From: Bradyrhizobium diazoefficiens USDA 110
GTDB taxonomy: Bacteria > Pseudomonadota > Alphaproteobacteria > Rhizobiales > Xanthobacteraceae
NCBI RefSeq assembly: GCF_000011365.1
Contig: NC_004463.1
Span: 496,001-560,000 of the forward strand
Length of the DNA stretch: 64,000 nucleotides
Direction of reading: 5' to 3'
This document shows, piece after piece, positions 37,765 to 46,198 of this stretch (position 1 is its first letter; each line of letters starts with the position of its first letter). A program made the translations under genes and the position numbers. The notes below the pieces were generated by a model. It made no database searches, was not told the origin of the DNA, and worked only from the letters and a program-made list of their open reading frames with translations.

Positions 37765-37880
37765 CCCTCTCCCGCTTGCGGGAGAGGGTTGGGGAGAGGG
37801 TGTCTCCGCAGGCGAGCCCCCCAAGAGGAGAAAGCCCTCACCCGGCGCTTCGCGCCGACCTCTCCCGCAAGCGGGAGAGG
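37765..37880. repeat. Paired CTCTCCCGC hairpins (family D)
   Basis: CCCTCTCCCGCTTGCGGGAGAGGG (37765-37788) and ACCTCTCCCGCAAGCGGGAGAGG (about 37858-37880) bracket a GGCGCTTCGCGCC hairpin, so the whole element is itself a palindrome of hairpins. Related to 705-729 and 13110-13313. Confidence 0.85.
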
Positions 37881-37985
37881 TCGACCACCTCGCAGCCCGC
37901 TCTTCCTGTTTGATCCAGCGCAACGCGCTCCTGCATCATTGTGCCTAATCTGGTTCCAATTTCACGACCCCAAGAGGAGCCTCGC

Positions 37986-38405
37986 ATGAGCACCGCAAGC
38001 AGGCCTTATCCCATCGTTCAGGATCTCATCGACTCCTTTGCGAGCTGGCTGAAGCATCGCCGCGAGATGAACGAAATGCGGCAGCTCGACCGCGCCGATT
38101 TCGACCGGATCGCGAGCGATCTCAGGATCGCGCCTGATGATCTCGAAGAGCTGGTCCGCCATGGCAAGCACGCCGCCGATGAGCTGCCCAAGATGCTGGA
38201 GCAGCTCGGCATCAGCGCGGAAGGGCTCGGACGCGCGCAGCCGCTGCTGCTGCGCGACATGGAGCGGGTCTGCTCGCTCTGCGGTCACAAGGGACAGTGC
38301 GACCGCGATCTCGCCGACGGCACCGCCGCGGAGAACTACCACGGTTATTGCGGCAATGCCGCGACGCTGGAATCGCTCGACCGCGCCGATCTCGCGCCGC
38401 GCTGA
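37986..38405 (+). CDS. DUF6455 family cysteine-containing protein
   Basis: Small cytosolic protein of a rhizobial family of unknown function. The 139-residue product is helical and acidic in the first two thirds, with DFDRIASDLRIAPDDLEELVRHG, then a cysteine cluster: VCSLCGHKGQCDRDLADG and a final YCGNAATLESL, i.e. four cysteines that could bind a metal or Fe-S centre. Start at ATG 37986; frame open 15 codons upstream. The family name is recalled; the metal binding is inference. Confidence 0.7.
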   Translation: MSTASRPYPIVQDLIDSFASWLKHRREMNEMRQLDRADFDRIASDLRIAPDDLEELVRHGKHAADELPKMLEQLGISAEGLGRAQPLLLRDMERVCSLCGHKGQCDRDLADGTAAENYHGYCGNAATLESLDRADLAPR

Positions 38406-38427
38406 GCGGCGCGGATTGCGACGGAAA

Positions 38428-39087
38428 TTATCCGATCAACATCGACAGAACCGTGCGTGCGAGATCAGCTGGCCGCTCCACCAATTGATCTGCGCCGGCC
38501 GCCTCCAGCTCATCCCGGTTGCCATAACCCCAGAGCACGCCAAGGCCGCGCATCTTGACCGCGTGAGCGCCGGCGATGTCGTGGTGGCGGTCGCCGATCA
38601 TGATGCTGTGCGAGGCGGCGATACCGCATTCAGACAGGATATGGGCAAGCAACTCCGGCTTATGATCGAGCTTGCCGCCCGGCACCGAGCCGTGGATGCC
38701 GTCGAAATACGCCGCTAAATTCAGGTTCTCCAGGATCCGTCGCGCGAAGACTTCACGCTTCGATGTGGCGAGGTAGATCCTCAATCCGGCTTGCCGCAAT
38801 TCCTGGAGCGCTCCGCTGATTCCAGGATAGGGCTCGCTTCCGAGCAAGCCGCTTTCACCATAGTGCTGACGATAGGCGACAACGGCTTCGTCGATCCGGT
38901 CGTCGCCATATGCCTGCAGCAACGTCCGCAAGATGTCTTCGAGTGGTGGCCCGATCGCTATATCGGGCGCCTTACCGGGATCATGCCCGAGCACACGCAA
39001 TGCTGCCGAGCAGCTTGCTGCAATGCCCGGCTGCGAATCGACCAGCGTACCGTCGAGATCCAGAAAGACGGAACGGGCCGGGGACAC
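38428..39087 (-). CDS. HAD-superfamily hydrolase (phosphoglycolate phosphatase-like)
   Basis: Cytosolic phosphatase of the Gph subfamily. The 219-residue product begins (GTG 39087) with FLDLDGTLVDSQPGIAASC, the nucleophile DxDGT motif, has the cap domain (about 20-85), the LATSKREVFARRIL motif II region and SIMIGDRHHDIAGAH (motif IV, GDxxxD). Its start lies 3 bases after the CitE-like stop on the same strand, so the two are translationally linked. The substrate may be 2-phosphoglycolate, but related HADs act on pyrophosphate or other sugar phosphates. Confidence 0.85.
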   Translation of the reverse strand: MSPARSVFLDLDGTLVDSQPGIAASCSAALRVLGHDPGKAPDIAIGPPLEDILRTLLQAYGDDRIDEAVVAYRQHYGESGLLGSEPYPGISGALQELRQAGLRIYLATSKREVFARRILENLNLAAYFDGIHGSVPGGKLDHKPELLAHILSECGIAASHSIMIGDRHHDIAGAHAVKMRGLGVLWGYGNRDELEAAGADQLVERPADLARTVLSMLIG

Positions 39088-39090
39088 ACC

Positions 39091-39972
39091 TCAGCCCTTC
39101 CCCATCGCCGCGATCGCGTCCGCAATCGCGATCGTGCGCCGCGCCATGTCGGCATGCAGCCGCTCGACCATCGCCCCGTCGAGGCGGATCGCGCCGCGCG
39201 AGACGTTCTCGGGCAATTCGAACGCCGCGATGATTTTTCGCGCGCGCGCGACTTCTTCTTCCGGCGGCGTGAAGATCGCGTTGCAGGCTTCGATCTGCGA
39301 GGGGTGGATCAGCGTCTTGCCGTCGAAGCCGAGGTCGCGGCCCTGCGCGCATTCGGTGGCGAAACCGTCGGAATTGTTGATGTCGCTGTAGGGGCCGTCG
39401 AGGATTTCGAGGCCGTGGGCGCGCGTCGCCAGGATGCAGTGGGTGATCATCGGGATCATCGCGGCGCGGCCGGGCAGCATCTTGATGCGCGTCTCGCGCG
39501 AGATGTCGTTCGGGCCGAACACGAAACCGGAGAGGCGGCTCGTTGGATTGCGCCCGGCGGCGGCCAGCTCCTCGGCATGGAGCACGGCGCGCGCGGTCTC
39601 GATCATGGCCCAGACCTTCACGGTCGGCGCGGCGCCGAGCTCGGCGAGGCGGCGGCCGATCGCGTCGAGATCTTCGACGCTTGAAACTTTTGGAACCAGG
39701 ATGCCGTCAGGCGATGCCTTGGCCGCCATCGCGACGTCATCGGCCCACCAGGGCGTATCGAGACCGTTGGTCCGGATCAGGATCTCGCGCTTGCCGAACC
39801 CCTTGGCCGCGATCGCGGCGGCGATTCCGTCGCGTGCCGCTGCCTTAGCGTCAGGGGCGACGGAATCCTCGAGATCGAGGATCAGGCCGTCGGCGGCCAG
39901 ATTCCGCGCCTTCTCCAGCGCGCGGGGGTTCGAGCCGGGCATGAACAGATGGCTGCGGCGCGGGCGGGTCAT
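39091..39972 (-). CDS. HpcH/HpaI aldolase/citrate lyase-type CoA-ester lyase (CitE-like)
   Basis: TIM-barrel C-C lyase related to L-malyl-CoA/beta-methylmalyl-CoA lyase and citrate lyase beta subunit. The 293-residue product opens with RPRRSHLFMPGSNPRALEKARNLAADGLILDLEDSV, has the MIETARAVLHAEELA acid motif, GFVFGPNDISRETR and GFDGKTLIHPSQIEACNAIF, all family signatures. ATG 39972 (MTRPRRSHLF) is chosen within a much longer open frame. It is first in a two-gene unit with the HAD phosphatase and divergent from the carbonic anhydrase gene. A stand-alone lyase without CitD/CitF implies a CoA-ester (malyl- or citramalyl-CoA) substrate. Confidence 0.87.
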   Translation of the reverse strand: MTRPRRSHLFMPGSNPRALEKARNLAADGLILDLEDSVAPDAKAAARDGIAAAIAAKGFGKREILIRTNGLDTPWWADDVAMAAKASPDGILVPKVSSVEDLDAIGRRLAELGAAPTVKVWAMIETARAVLHAEELAAAGRNPTSRLSGFVFGPNDISRETRIKMLPGRAAMIPMITHCILATRAHGLEILDGPYSDINNSDGFATECAQGRDLGFDGKTLIHPSQIEACNAIFTPPEEEVARARKIIAAFELPENVSRGAIRLDGAMVERLHADMARRTIAIADAIAAMGKG

Positions 39973-40083
39973 GCGAATGGTCCTTCCGGTTTCCTCATAT
40001 CTCTTCTGACCTGAGCCGATAGCATCTGGCATGCCTATTCGAAAGGCTTGTTCGCCCCTGCGGTATATGGTTAGGCATAGGCC

Positions 40084-40728
40084 ATGGTCACATTCCCGAA
40101 GCATTTGCTGGAAGGCTACCAAGCCTTCGCCACCCAGCGGCTGCCGACCGAGCAGACCCGCTATCGCGAGCTGTCGGTGAAGGGGCAGTTCCCGGAAGTG
40201 ATGGTGATCGGCTGCTGCGACAGCCGCGTCTCGCCCGAGGTGATCTTCGACGTCGGCCCGGGTGAATTGTTCGTCGTCCGCAACATCGCCAACCTGGTGC
40301 CGGTGTATCAGCCCGACGGCAACGCGCACGGCGTCTCGGCCGCGCTCGAATATGCCGTGACGGTGCTGAAGGTGAAGCACATCGTGGTGCTCGGGCACGC
40401 GCAATGCGGCGGCATCCGCGCCTTCGTCGACAAGATCGAGCCGCTCACCCCCGGCGACTTCATCGGCAAATGGATGCAGATGTTCATCAAGCCCGGCGAA
40501 GTGGTCGAGCAGCGCGACCACGAATCGATGGCGCAATTCGTCGAGCGCATCGAAAAGGCCGCGGTGTTCCGCAGCCTGGAAAACCTGATGACCTTCCCGT
40601 TCGTGCAGAAGGCGGTCGATGCCGGCCAGATGCAGACCCACGGCGCCTATTTCGGCGTCGCCGAGGGATCGCTGTTCGTGCTGGACAAGGTCGCGAAGGA
40701 ATTCCGCAGCGTCAAGGACGCGGCGTAG
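40084..40728 (+). CDS. Beta-class carbonic anhydrase
   Basis: Zinc enzyme hydrating CO2 to bicarbonate, cytosolic. The 214-residue product has Zn ligand Cys44 and the Asp46/Arg48 dyad (GCCDSRVSPE), and the second ligand pair His105/Cys108 (GHAQCGGI). Plant-type clade features include FVVRNIANLVP. Divergent from the CitE-like gene with 111 bases between. It probably supplies bicarbonate for carboxylases at ambient CO2. Confidence 0.93.
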   Translation: MVTFPKHLLEGYQAFATQRLPTEQTRYRELSVKGQFPEVMVIGCCDSRVSPEVIFDVGPGELFVVRNIANLVPVYQPDGNAHGVSAALEYAVTVLKVKHIVVLGHAQCGGIRAFVDKIEPLTPGDFIGKWMQMFIKPGEVVEQRDHESMAQFVERIEKAAVFRSLENLMTFPFVQKAVDAGQMQTHGAYFGVAEGSLFVLDKVAKEFRSVKDAA

Positions 40729-40761
40729 TCGATCTCGTAAACTGGCGCATCAAACGAGATC

Positions 40762-40948
40762 GTCGTCCCGGACAAGCGGAGCTCTTGGCAACGCGCAGCG
40801 TTGTCCAGAGCGGAGCGCCGATCCGGGACCCATAGCCACAGGAAGTTGTTTGGCGAAGACTCGTTGTTGCCAGCTCGCGCAACAATGCGGGCCGGTGGTT
40901 ATGGGTCCCGGATCTGCGCGCGCTTTTGGCGCGCTTGTCCGGGACGAC
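40762..40948. repeat. Intergenic palindrome, family C, copy 3
   Basis: The ends GTCGTCCCGGACAAGCG and CGCGCTTGTCCGGGACGAC are complementary. The interior has GATCCGGGACCCATA / ATGGGTCCCGGATC, a second stem, plus TTTGGCGAAGACTCG. At 187 bases it is the longest family-C copy here. Confidence 0.92.
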
Positions 40949-40967
40949 GAGAGGCGTGGGCGAAGGC

Positions 40968-42002
40968 TTACGCCGCCTTCTTCTTCGCGCTGATCAGCTT
41001 GCGGTTGATCAGCACTTCGGCGATCTGGATCGCGTTGAGCGCGGCGCCCTTGCGCAAATTGTCGGACACGCACCACAGCACGAGGCCGTTCTCCACTGTC
41101 GCGTCCTCGCGGATGCGGCTGATATAGGTCGCGTCCTCGCCGGCGGCTTCATACGGCGTGGCGTAGCCGCCGGGCTCATGCTTGTCGATGACGAGGCAGC
41201 CCGGCGCTGTGCGCAGGATGTTGCGCGCTTCGTCGGCGCTGATCGGGTTCTCGAACTCGATGTTGACGGCCTCGGAGTGGCCGACGAAGACAGGCACGCG
41301 CACGCAGGTCGCGGAGAGCTTGATCTTGGGATCAAGAATCTTCTTGGTCTCCATCATCATCTTCCACTCTTCCTTGGTGTAGCCGTCCTCCATGAAGACG
41401 TCGATCTGGGGAATGATGTTGAAGGCGATGCGCGCGGGAAACTTCTTATTGACGATCTCGCTGTTGGTGTAGACGGCCTTGGTCTGCGAGAACAATTCGT
41501 CCATCGCATCCTTGCCGGCGCCCGACACCGATTGATAGGTGGAGACCACGACGCGCTTGATTGTCGCCTTGTCGTGCAGCGGCTTCAGCGCGACCACGAG
41601 CTGCGCCGTCGAGCAGTTCGGGTTGGCGATGATGTTCTTCGTCTTGAAGCCCGCGGCCGCATCCGCGTTCACCTCGGGCACGATCAGCGGCACGTCCGGG
41701 TCCATGCGCCAGGCCGAGGAATTGTCGATCACGACCGTGCCGGCGGCGCCGATCTTCGGCGACCATTCCTTCGACACCGAGCCGCCCGCCGACATCAGGC
41801 AGATGTCGACGTCGGAGAAGTCGTAGTGCTCGAGCGCTTTGACCTTCAGGGTGCGGTCGCCATAGGAGACCTCGACGCCGACGCTGCGGCGTGACGCGAG
41901 GGCCACGACCTCGTCCGCGGGGAATTTGCGCTCATCGAGGATGTTGAGCATTTCCCGTCCGACATTGCCGGTCGCGCCGACGACTGCGACTTTGTAACCC
42001 AT
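40968..42002 (-). CDS. asd: Aspartate-semialdehyde dehydrogenase
   Basis: NADPH-dependent enzyme reducing aspartyl phosphate to the semialdehyde, feeding lysine/DAP, threonine and methionine synthesis. The 344-residue product has the N-terminal Rossmann VAVVGATGNVGREMLNIL, the catalytic Cys130 in IIANPNCSTAQLVVAL and the conserved VSTYQSVSGAGKDAMDEL and VFVGHSEAVNIEF blocks. Monocistronic on the minus strand between two intergenic regions. Confidence 0.96.
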   Translation of the reverse strand: MGYKVAVVGATGNVGREMLNILDERKFPADEVVALASRRSVGVEVSYGDRTLKVKALEHYDFSDVDICLMSAGGSVSKEWSPKIGAAGTVVIDNSSAWRMDPDVPLIVPEVNADAAAGFKTKNIIANPNCSTAQLVVALKPLHDKATIKRVVVSTYQSVSGAGKDAMDELFSQTKAVYTNSEIVNKKFPARIAFNIIPQIDVFMEDGYTKEEWKMMMETKKILDPKIKLSATCVRVPVFVGHSEAVNIEFENPISADEARNILRTAPGCLVIDKHEPGGYATPYEAAGEDATYISRIREDATVENGLVLWCVSDNLRKGAALNAIQIAEVLINRKLISAKKKAA

Positions 42003-42118
42003 CGTTCACTCTCCGATGAAAAAGCCCGTTCCCGAAGCTGACGCTTAAACAGGAAGAGCAGCGCTTCTATGCGAGAACCGGCCTCAAGACAACGTTGGAC
42101 CATGCCTGAAGGCCATGG

Positions 42119-42898
42119 ATGCAGTCGCCTGAGGCCGGCACGGCCGCAACTCCCACCCAGATCCATCTGGCGCTCGCCAATTTCGCCGACGAGGTCGTCG
42201 GCACGCTGGCGCGCCTGTTCGCCTATGTGGGGACGCTGGTGCTGTTTGCCATCCTGGGCCTTGCGGCCTTGGGTCAGCTCCCGAGCCTGCGCGACGACGA
42301 TCCGGCGCTGAAGCCGGGCTGGAGCGTGACCGACCACTCGCATCCGGCCTTCGCCATCAGCCGGCTAAATTCATCAGATAAAACAGCCACTTATACCATC
42401 CTACGACATCCCGAAGGTGGCCGCCGGGACGTGATGCGCTGGACTGGCGAGGCAGACCGGCCCGTCGCCGAGCTCGATATTTACCGGGAAGGCGGCGAAT
42501 TCGACGTGGCGCGCCCGGCCACAGCAGACCTGGCCGTCCAGATGGGACTTGGTGCGGCCGCCCCGCTCGAGCAGGCCGGCCTGATCGACACGAAATTCGG
42601 CCCGGTCGCCCTGTACCGGCCGACCGGCACGGCGCAGGCGTGCCTTGGCTATCTCAAGCGCAGCGAGGAGCCGGCGCTCCAGATCTCCGGCTTCTCCTGC
42701 CAGGGCGAGACGCTGCCCGCCCAGCGCGCGGCCATCGCCTGCACGCTGAACCGGCTGACGCTGCTCACCTCGGGCAACGAGCCGAAGCTGGCGGAATTGT
42801 TCGCCCGTGCCGAGCTCAAGCGCAGAGGTTGCGCCCCCCAGGGCTCGCCGGACTGGCTGCTGGGCGCCGCGAACGCGCAATTGCGCGGGGCGCTTTGA
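42119..42898 (+). CDS. Membrane-anchored protein of unknown function
   Basis: Not recognised beyond a rhizobial conserved-hypothetical appearance. The 259-residue product has a polar N-terminus, one hydrophobic helix (about residues 34-52: LFAYVGTLVLFAILGLAALG) and a large probably periplasmic domain with VMRWTGEADRPVAELDIYREGGEF, four or five cysteines (ACLGYL, FSCQGE, IACTLNR, RRGCAP) and a Ser-Pro-Asp-Trp-Leu tail. The cysteines suggest disulfides outside the cytoplasm. Start at ATG 42119; divergent from asd. Confidence 0.6.
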   Translation: MQSPEAGTAATPTQIHLALANFADEVVGTLARLFAYVGTLVLFAILGLAALGQLPSLRDDDPALKPGWSVTDHSHPAFAISRLNSSDKTATYTILRHPEGGRRDVMRWTGEADRPVAELDIYREGGEFDVARPATADLAVQMGLGAAAPLEQAGLIDTKFGPVALYRPTGTAQACLGYLKRSEEPALQISGFSCQGETLPAQRAAIACTLNRLTLLTSGNEPKLAELFARAELKRRGCAPQGSPDWLLGAANAQLRGAL

Positions 42899-43054
42899 CC
42901 GGCATCAAGCTCAAGTGGCTGGTATTCATGCAACTTTTGCCGGCGCGCACGATTATTCCGCCCTGGTGTGACCCAATAGACCTAGTTGCGGCCACCCCGA
43001 CCGGGCTAGTATGGGTCGAAATCGACTGGCGGCTTGCCGCCTGAAGGGGACGTG

Positions 43055-43441
43055 ATGAGCTCGAAATTTTCTGCCGCGAACAAATTGGCGACGTTGCTTG
43101 CGGCGGGCGCCGCGATTGCCATGGTCTTCGCGGCACCGGCTTCGGCCGACACCAGGACCAAGCAGCGCTATGACGATCGCGGCCGGCCCGTTTACGGCCC
43201 GAGCGGCCCCAACACGGTCTATCAGCAGGGACGCACCCGCATCTATGTGAGCAAGCGCTCCTGGCTCGACGGCGGCACCGAGGTCAATCCGGGCGATCGC
43301 AAGTTCTCCGACTACGCCTTCCCGCCGGCGGTGGGCTATCCGTCCTTCGCCCGCGAGAACCTCAACCGCCCGATCGATCGCCAGCCGCTGTCCCCGCCGT
43401 CCGATGTCGGCGGCTATCCGCAGAACTTCCCGCTGTACTGA
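43055..43441 (+). CDS. Small exported protein of unknown function
   Basis: Not recognised. The 128-residue product from ATG 43055 has a signal peptide (about 1-31, ending APASA), then a polar, Arg/Tyr/Pro-rich mature part (RYDDRGRPVYGPSGPNTVYQQ, RIYVSKRSWLDGGTEVNPGDRKFSDYAFPP) without cysteines. It ends in PQNFPLY just before a strong terminator, supporting it as a real transcription unit. Confidence 0.65.
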   Translation: MSSKFSAANKLATLLAAGAAIAMVFAAPASADTRTKQRYDDRGRPVYGPSGPNTVYQQGRTRIYVSKRSWLDGGTEVNPGDRKFSDYAFPPAVGYPSFARENLNRPIDRQPLSPPSDVGGYPQNFPLY

Positions 43442-43462
43442 GGCGGACGCAGGCACCGAATC

Positions 43463-43497
43463 AAATGGCCGGGCTCACGCCCGGCCATTTTTGTTTT
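43463..43497 (+). terminator. Rho-independent terminator of the small exported-protein gene
   Basis: AAATGGCCGGG / CCCGGCCATTT stem (11 bp) with a six-base loop, followed by TTGTTTT. Confidence 0.92.
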
Positions 43498-43505
43498 CTC
43501 GCACC

Positions 43506-43546
43506 GTCATTCCGGGATGGTGCGCAAGCACCAGACCCGGAATGAC
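43506..43546. repeat. Intergenic palindrome, family B, minimal copy 5
   Basis: Only 41 bases: the outer arms GTCATTCCGGG / CCCGGAATGAC around GGTGCGCAAGCACC. It shows that the element can exist as a single hairpin without the inner long stem. Confidence 0.88.
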
Positions 43547-43558
43547 GGCACTTGCCGC

Positions 43559-44671
43559 TTACGCGTGCAGCTTCTGCAATTCCTTCAGGATCGCTTCGCC
43601 CATCTGCGTGGTCGAGGCGGCCGTGGTGCCTTCCGACTTGATGTCGGCGGTGCGCAGGCCGCTGGCCAGCACGGCGGCGATCGCGGCATCGACCTTGTCG
43701 GCGAGCGCGCCCATGTCGAAGGAGTAGCGCAGCGCCATGCCGAACGACGAGATCATCGCGATCGGATTGGCGAGCCCCTTGCCGGCGATGTCGGGCGCCG
43801 AGCCGTGCACGGGCTCGTACAGCGCCTTGCGCTTCTTGCTCTTGACGTCGACCTCGCCGAGCGAGGCCGAGGGCAGCATGCCAAGCGAGCCGGTCAGCAT
43901 CGCCGCGATGTCGGACAGCATGTCGCCGAACAGATTGTCCGTGACGATGACGTCGAACTGCTTCGGCCACTTCACCAGCATCATGCCGCCGGAATCGGCG
44001 AGCTGATGCTCGAGCGTGACGTCGGGATATTCGCGCTTGTGGACCTGGGTCACGACCTCGTTCCAGAGCACGCCCGATTTCATGACGTTGCGCTTCTCCA
44101 TCGACGTCACCTTGTTCTTGCGCTTCTTGGCAAGGTCGAAGGCGACGCGGGCGATGCGCTCGATCTCATAGGTGTCGTAGACCTGGGTATCGATGGCGCG
44201 CTTCTGGCCGTTGCCGAGATCGGTGATGGTCTTGGGCTCGCCGAAATAGACGCCGCCGGTGAGCTCGCGCACGATCATGATGTCGAGGCCCTCGACCGCC
44301 TCGCGCTTCAGGCTCGAGGCATCGGCCAGCGCGGGGTAGCACACCGCGGGGCGGAGATTGGCGAACAGGCCGAGATCCTTGCGCAGGCGCAGCAGGCCGG
44401 CTTCGGGGCGCACCTCGTAGGGAACGGCATCCCACTTGGGACCACCGACCGCGCCGAAGATGATGGCGTCGGCGGCCAGCGCCTTGGCCATGTCGCCCTC
44501 GGAGATCGACACCTTGTGCGCGTCATAGGCGGAGCCGCCGACGAGGCCGGTGTCGGTCTCGAATTTGGCGATCCCGGCCGAATTGAGCCAGTCGATCAGC
44601 CGCTTCACCTCGCCCATCACCTCGGGGCCGATACCGTCGCCGGGGAGCAGCAGCAGTTTGTGGGTCGCCAT
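43559..44671 (-). CDS. leuB: 3-isopropylmalate dehydrogenase
   Basis: NAD-dependent oxidative decarboxylase, the step after LeuCD in leucine synthesis. The 370-residue product has the [17 protein letters not shown] start, the substrate loop [21 protein letters not shown] with its arginines, the catalytic [19 protein letters not shown] region and the metal/cofactor segment [29 protein letters not shown], followed by [18 protein letters not shown]. It is unlinked from leuC and leuD, lying 6.7 kb past leuD on the opposite strand. Confidence 0.97.
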   Translation of the reverse strand: MATHKLLLLPGDGIGPEVMGEVKRLIDWLNSAGIAKFETDTGLVGGSAYDAHKVSISEGDMAKALAADAIIFGAVGGPKWDAVPYEVRPEAGLLRLRKDLGLFANLRPAVCYPALADASSLKREAVEGLDIMIVRELTGGVYFGEPKTITDLGNGQKRAIDTQVYDTYEIERIARVAFDLAKKRKNKVTSMEKRNVMKSGVLWNEVVTQVHKREYPDVTLEHQLADSGGMMLVKWPKQFDVIVTDNLFGDMLSDIAAMLTGSLGMLPSASLGEVDVKSKKRKALYEPVHGSAPDIAGKGLANPIAMISSFGMALRYSFDMGALADKVDAAIAAVLASGLRTADIKSEGTTAASTTQMGEAILKELQKLHA

Positions 44672-44697
44672 GGTCGTTTCCTTCTCGATCCTCTCTC

Positions 44698-44799
44698 GTC
44701 ATTCCGGGACGCGCCTCTTGGCGCGGGCGGGGAATCCATAACCACCAGCCGGGGTTATGGATTCCGGGCTCGCCCGCTTCGCGTGCGCCCCGGAATGAC
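44698..44799. repeat. Intergenic palindrome, family B, copy 6
   Basis: The ends GTCATTCCGGG and CCCCGGAATGAC flank an inner GGAATCCATAACC / GGTTATGGATTCC stem identical to that of copy 1. Located between divergent leuB and an MFS gene. Confidence 0.9.
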
Positions 44800-44911
44800 G
44801 GCCGGCCGGAGTGCTAGAGCGGCGTTGCGCGCTTGGCAAGACACCATTGCCGCGCCGCGGCTGTGCAAGACCGGCAGGGCCTGCCACAGTGCGGGACGCC
44901 GGAGTACCCCC

Positions 44912-46099
44912 TTGCACGCGCCTGACCGCCCCCCGCCCGACGCGCACCCCGCGCGGCTGATCCTGATCCTGTCGCTGGCAGCGACCGTCGGGCTCGGCAT
45001 CGGCCGCTTTGCCTATGCGCTGGTGCTGCCCGACATGCGGGAGACCCTCGGCTGGTCCTACTCGGCGGCCGGTTTCATGAACACCATCAACGCCGTCGGC
45101 TACCTCGTAGGCGCGCTGGTGGCGTCCCGGCTGATCCAGCGCGTCGGCTGGTCGGCGGCAATCCGCGGCGGAACCCTCGCCTGCGTCGCCGCCCTCGCCA
45201 CCTGCGCACTGACCGGGAATTTCGTCGCGCTGAGCCTTGCACGCCTGGTGCTGGGCCTGGGTGCCGCGGCCGGATTCGTCGCCGGCGGCGCGCTGGCCGC
45301 TTCGATCGCGCAGTCGCAGCCCGCGCGGGCGAATTTCCTGCTCAGCCTGTTCTATGCCGGCCCCGGCATCGGCATTCTCGCCTCGGGGCTGATCGCACCG
45401 TTCACGCTCCAGCATTTCGGGCCGGGCTCGTGGTGGCTGGTGTGGTGGGCGATGACGCTGCTCTCGGCCGCGATGACCGTCCCGCTGTTCCTGGTCCGCA
45501 TCGAGAGCCGCGTGCGTTTCACCGAAGGCAGCCACGCCTCGTTCGCGATTCTCCCCGTGCTGATCTACCTGGCCGGCTACTTCCTGTTCGGCGCCGGCTA
45601 CATCGCCTACATGACCTTCATGATCGCCTATGTGCGCGACGGCGGTGGCGGAGCCGCGGCGCAGGCGGCGTTCTGGAGCCTGATCGGCCTCAGTGCCTTC
45701 GTCACGCCGTGGGTCTGGCGCGGCGTCCTCGCGCTCGATCGCGGCGGGCTTGCCACCGCCATCATCCTCGGCACCAACGCGCTCGGCGCAGCCTTGCCGA
45801 TGCTGGGGCATTCGCCGGCGTGGCTCGCGGTCTCGGCGGTCGTGTTCGGCGTCGCCTTCTTCGCGGTGGTCGGCTCGACCACGGCCTTCGTCCGCTTCAA
45901 CTATCCGCCCGAGGTATGGCCGACCGCGATCGCGGCGATGACGATCTCGTTCGGCGTCGGCCAGACGCTGGGGCCGATCGTGGTCGGCGCCATCACGGAT
46001 GCGCTGGGCAGCCTGAGTTACGCGCTGAACGTCTCGGCGGCGCTGCTGGCGTTGGGCGCGGTGGCGGCGCTGTGCCAGCGGAAGGTGGGGTCTTCATAG
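44912..46099 (+). CDS. YbfB/YjiJ-family MFS transporter
   Basis: Twelve-helix major-facilitator protein. The 395-residue product begins at TTG 44912, supported by GGAG seven bases upstream. It then shows LAATVGLGIGRFAYALVLPDMRETLGWSYSAAGFMNTINAVGYLVGAL, the hallmark first two helices of this family, and a C-terminal TISFGVGQTLGPIVVGAITD. The same frame is open for another 1.4 kb upstream, through a repeat and antisense to leuB, and that part is rejected. It faces leuB head to head across a palindrome. Substrate unknown. Confidence 0.85.
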   Translation: MHAPDRPPPDAHPARLILILSLAATVGLGIGRFAYALVLPDMRETLGWSYSAAGFMNTINAVGYLVGALVASRLIQRVGWSAAIRGGTLACVAALATCALTGNFVALSLARLVLGLGAAAGFVAGGALAASIAQSQPARANFLLSLFYAGPGIGILASGLIAPFTLQHFGPGSWWLVWWAMTLLSAAMTVPLFLVRIESRVRFTEGSHASFAILPVLIYLAGYFLFGAGYIAYMTFMIAYVRDGGGGAAAQAAFWSLIGLSAFVTPWVWRGVLALDRGGLATAIILGTNALGAALPMLGHSPAWLAVSAVVFGVAFFAVVGSTTAFVRFNYPPEVWPTAIAAMTISFGVGQTLGPIVVGAITDALGSLSYALNVSAALLALGAVAALCQRKVGSS

Positions 46100-46101
46100 C
46101 C

Positions 46102-46190
46102 GTCATTCCGGGGCGCGCGTAGCGCGAACCCGGAATCCAGAGATTGTGGCACGAGATTCCGGGTTCTCGCTTCGCGAGCCCCGGAATGAC
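46102..46190. repeat. Intergenic palindrome, family B, copy 7
   Basis: The ends GTCATTCCGGGGC and GCCCCGGAATGAC enclose an inner imperfect GAATC...GATTC stem. It lies between the convergent MFS and molybdenum oxidoreductase genes. Confidence 0.9.
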
Positions 46191-46198
46191 TGCCTCAA

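Noticed and set aside
43517..44911. 465-codon N-terminal extension in frame with the YbfB-type MFS gene
   Set aside because: The extension is antisense to leuB and crosses a family-B palindrome; TTG 44912 has a ribosome-binding site and the conserved start.
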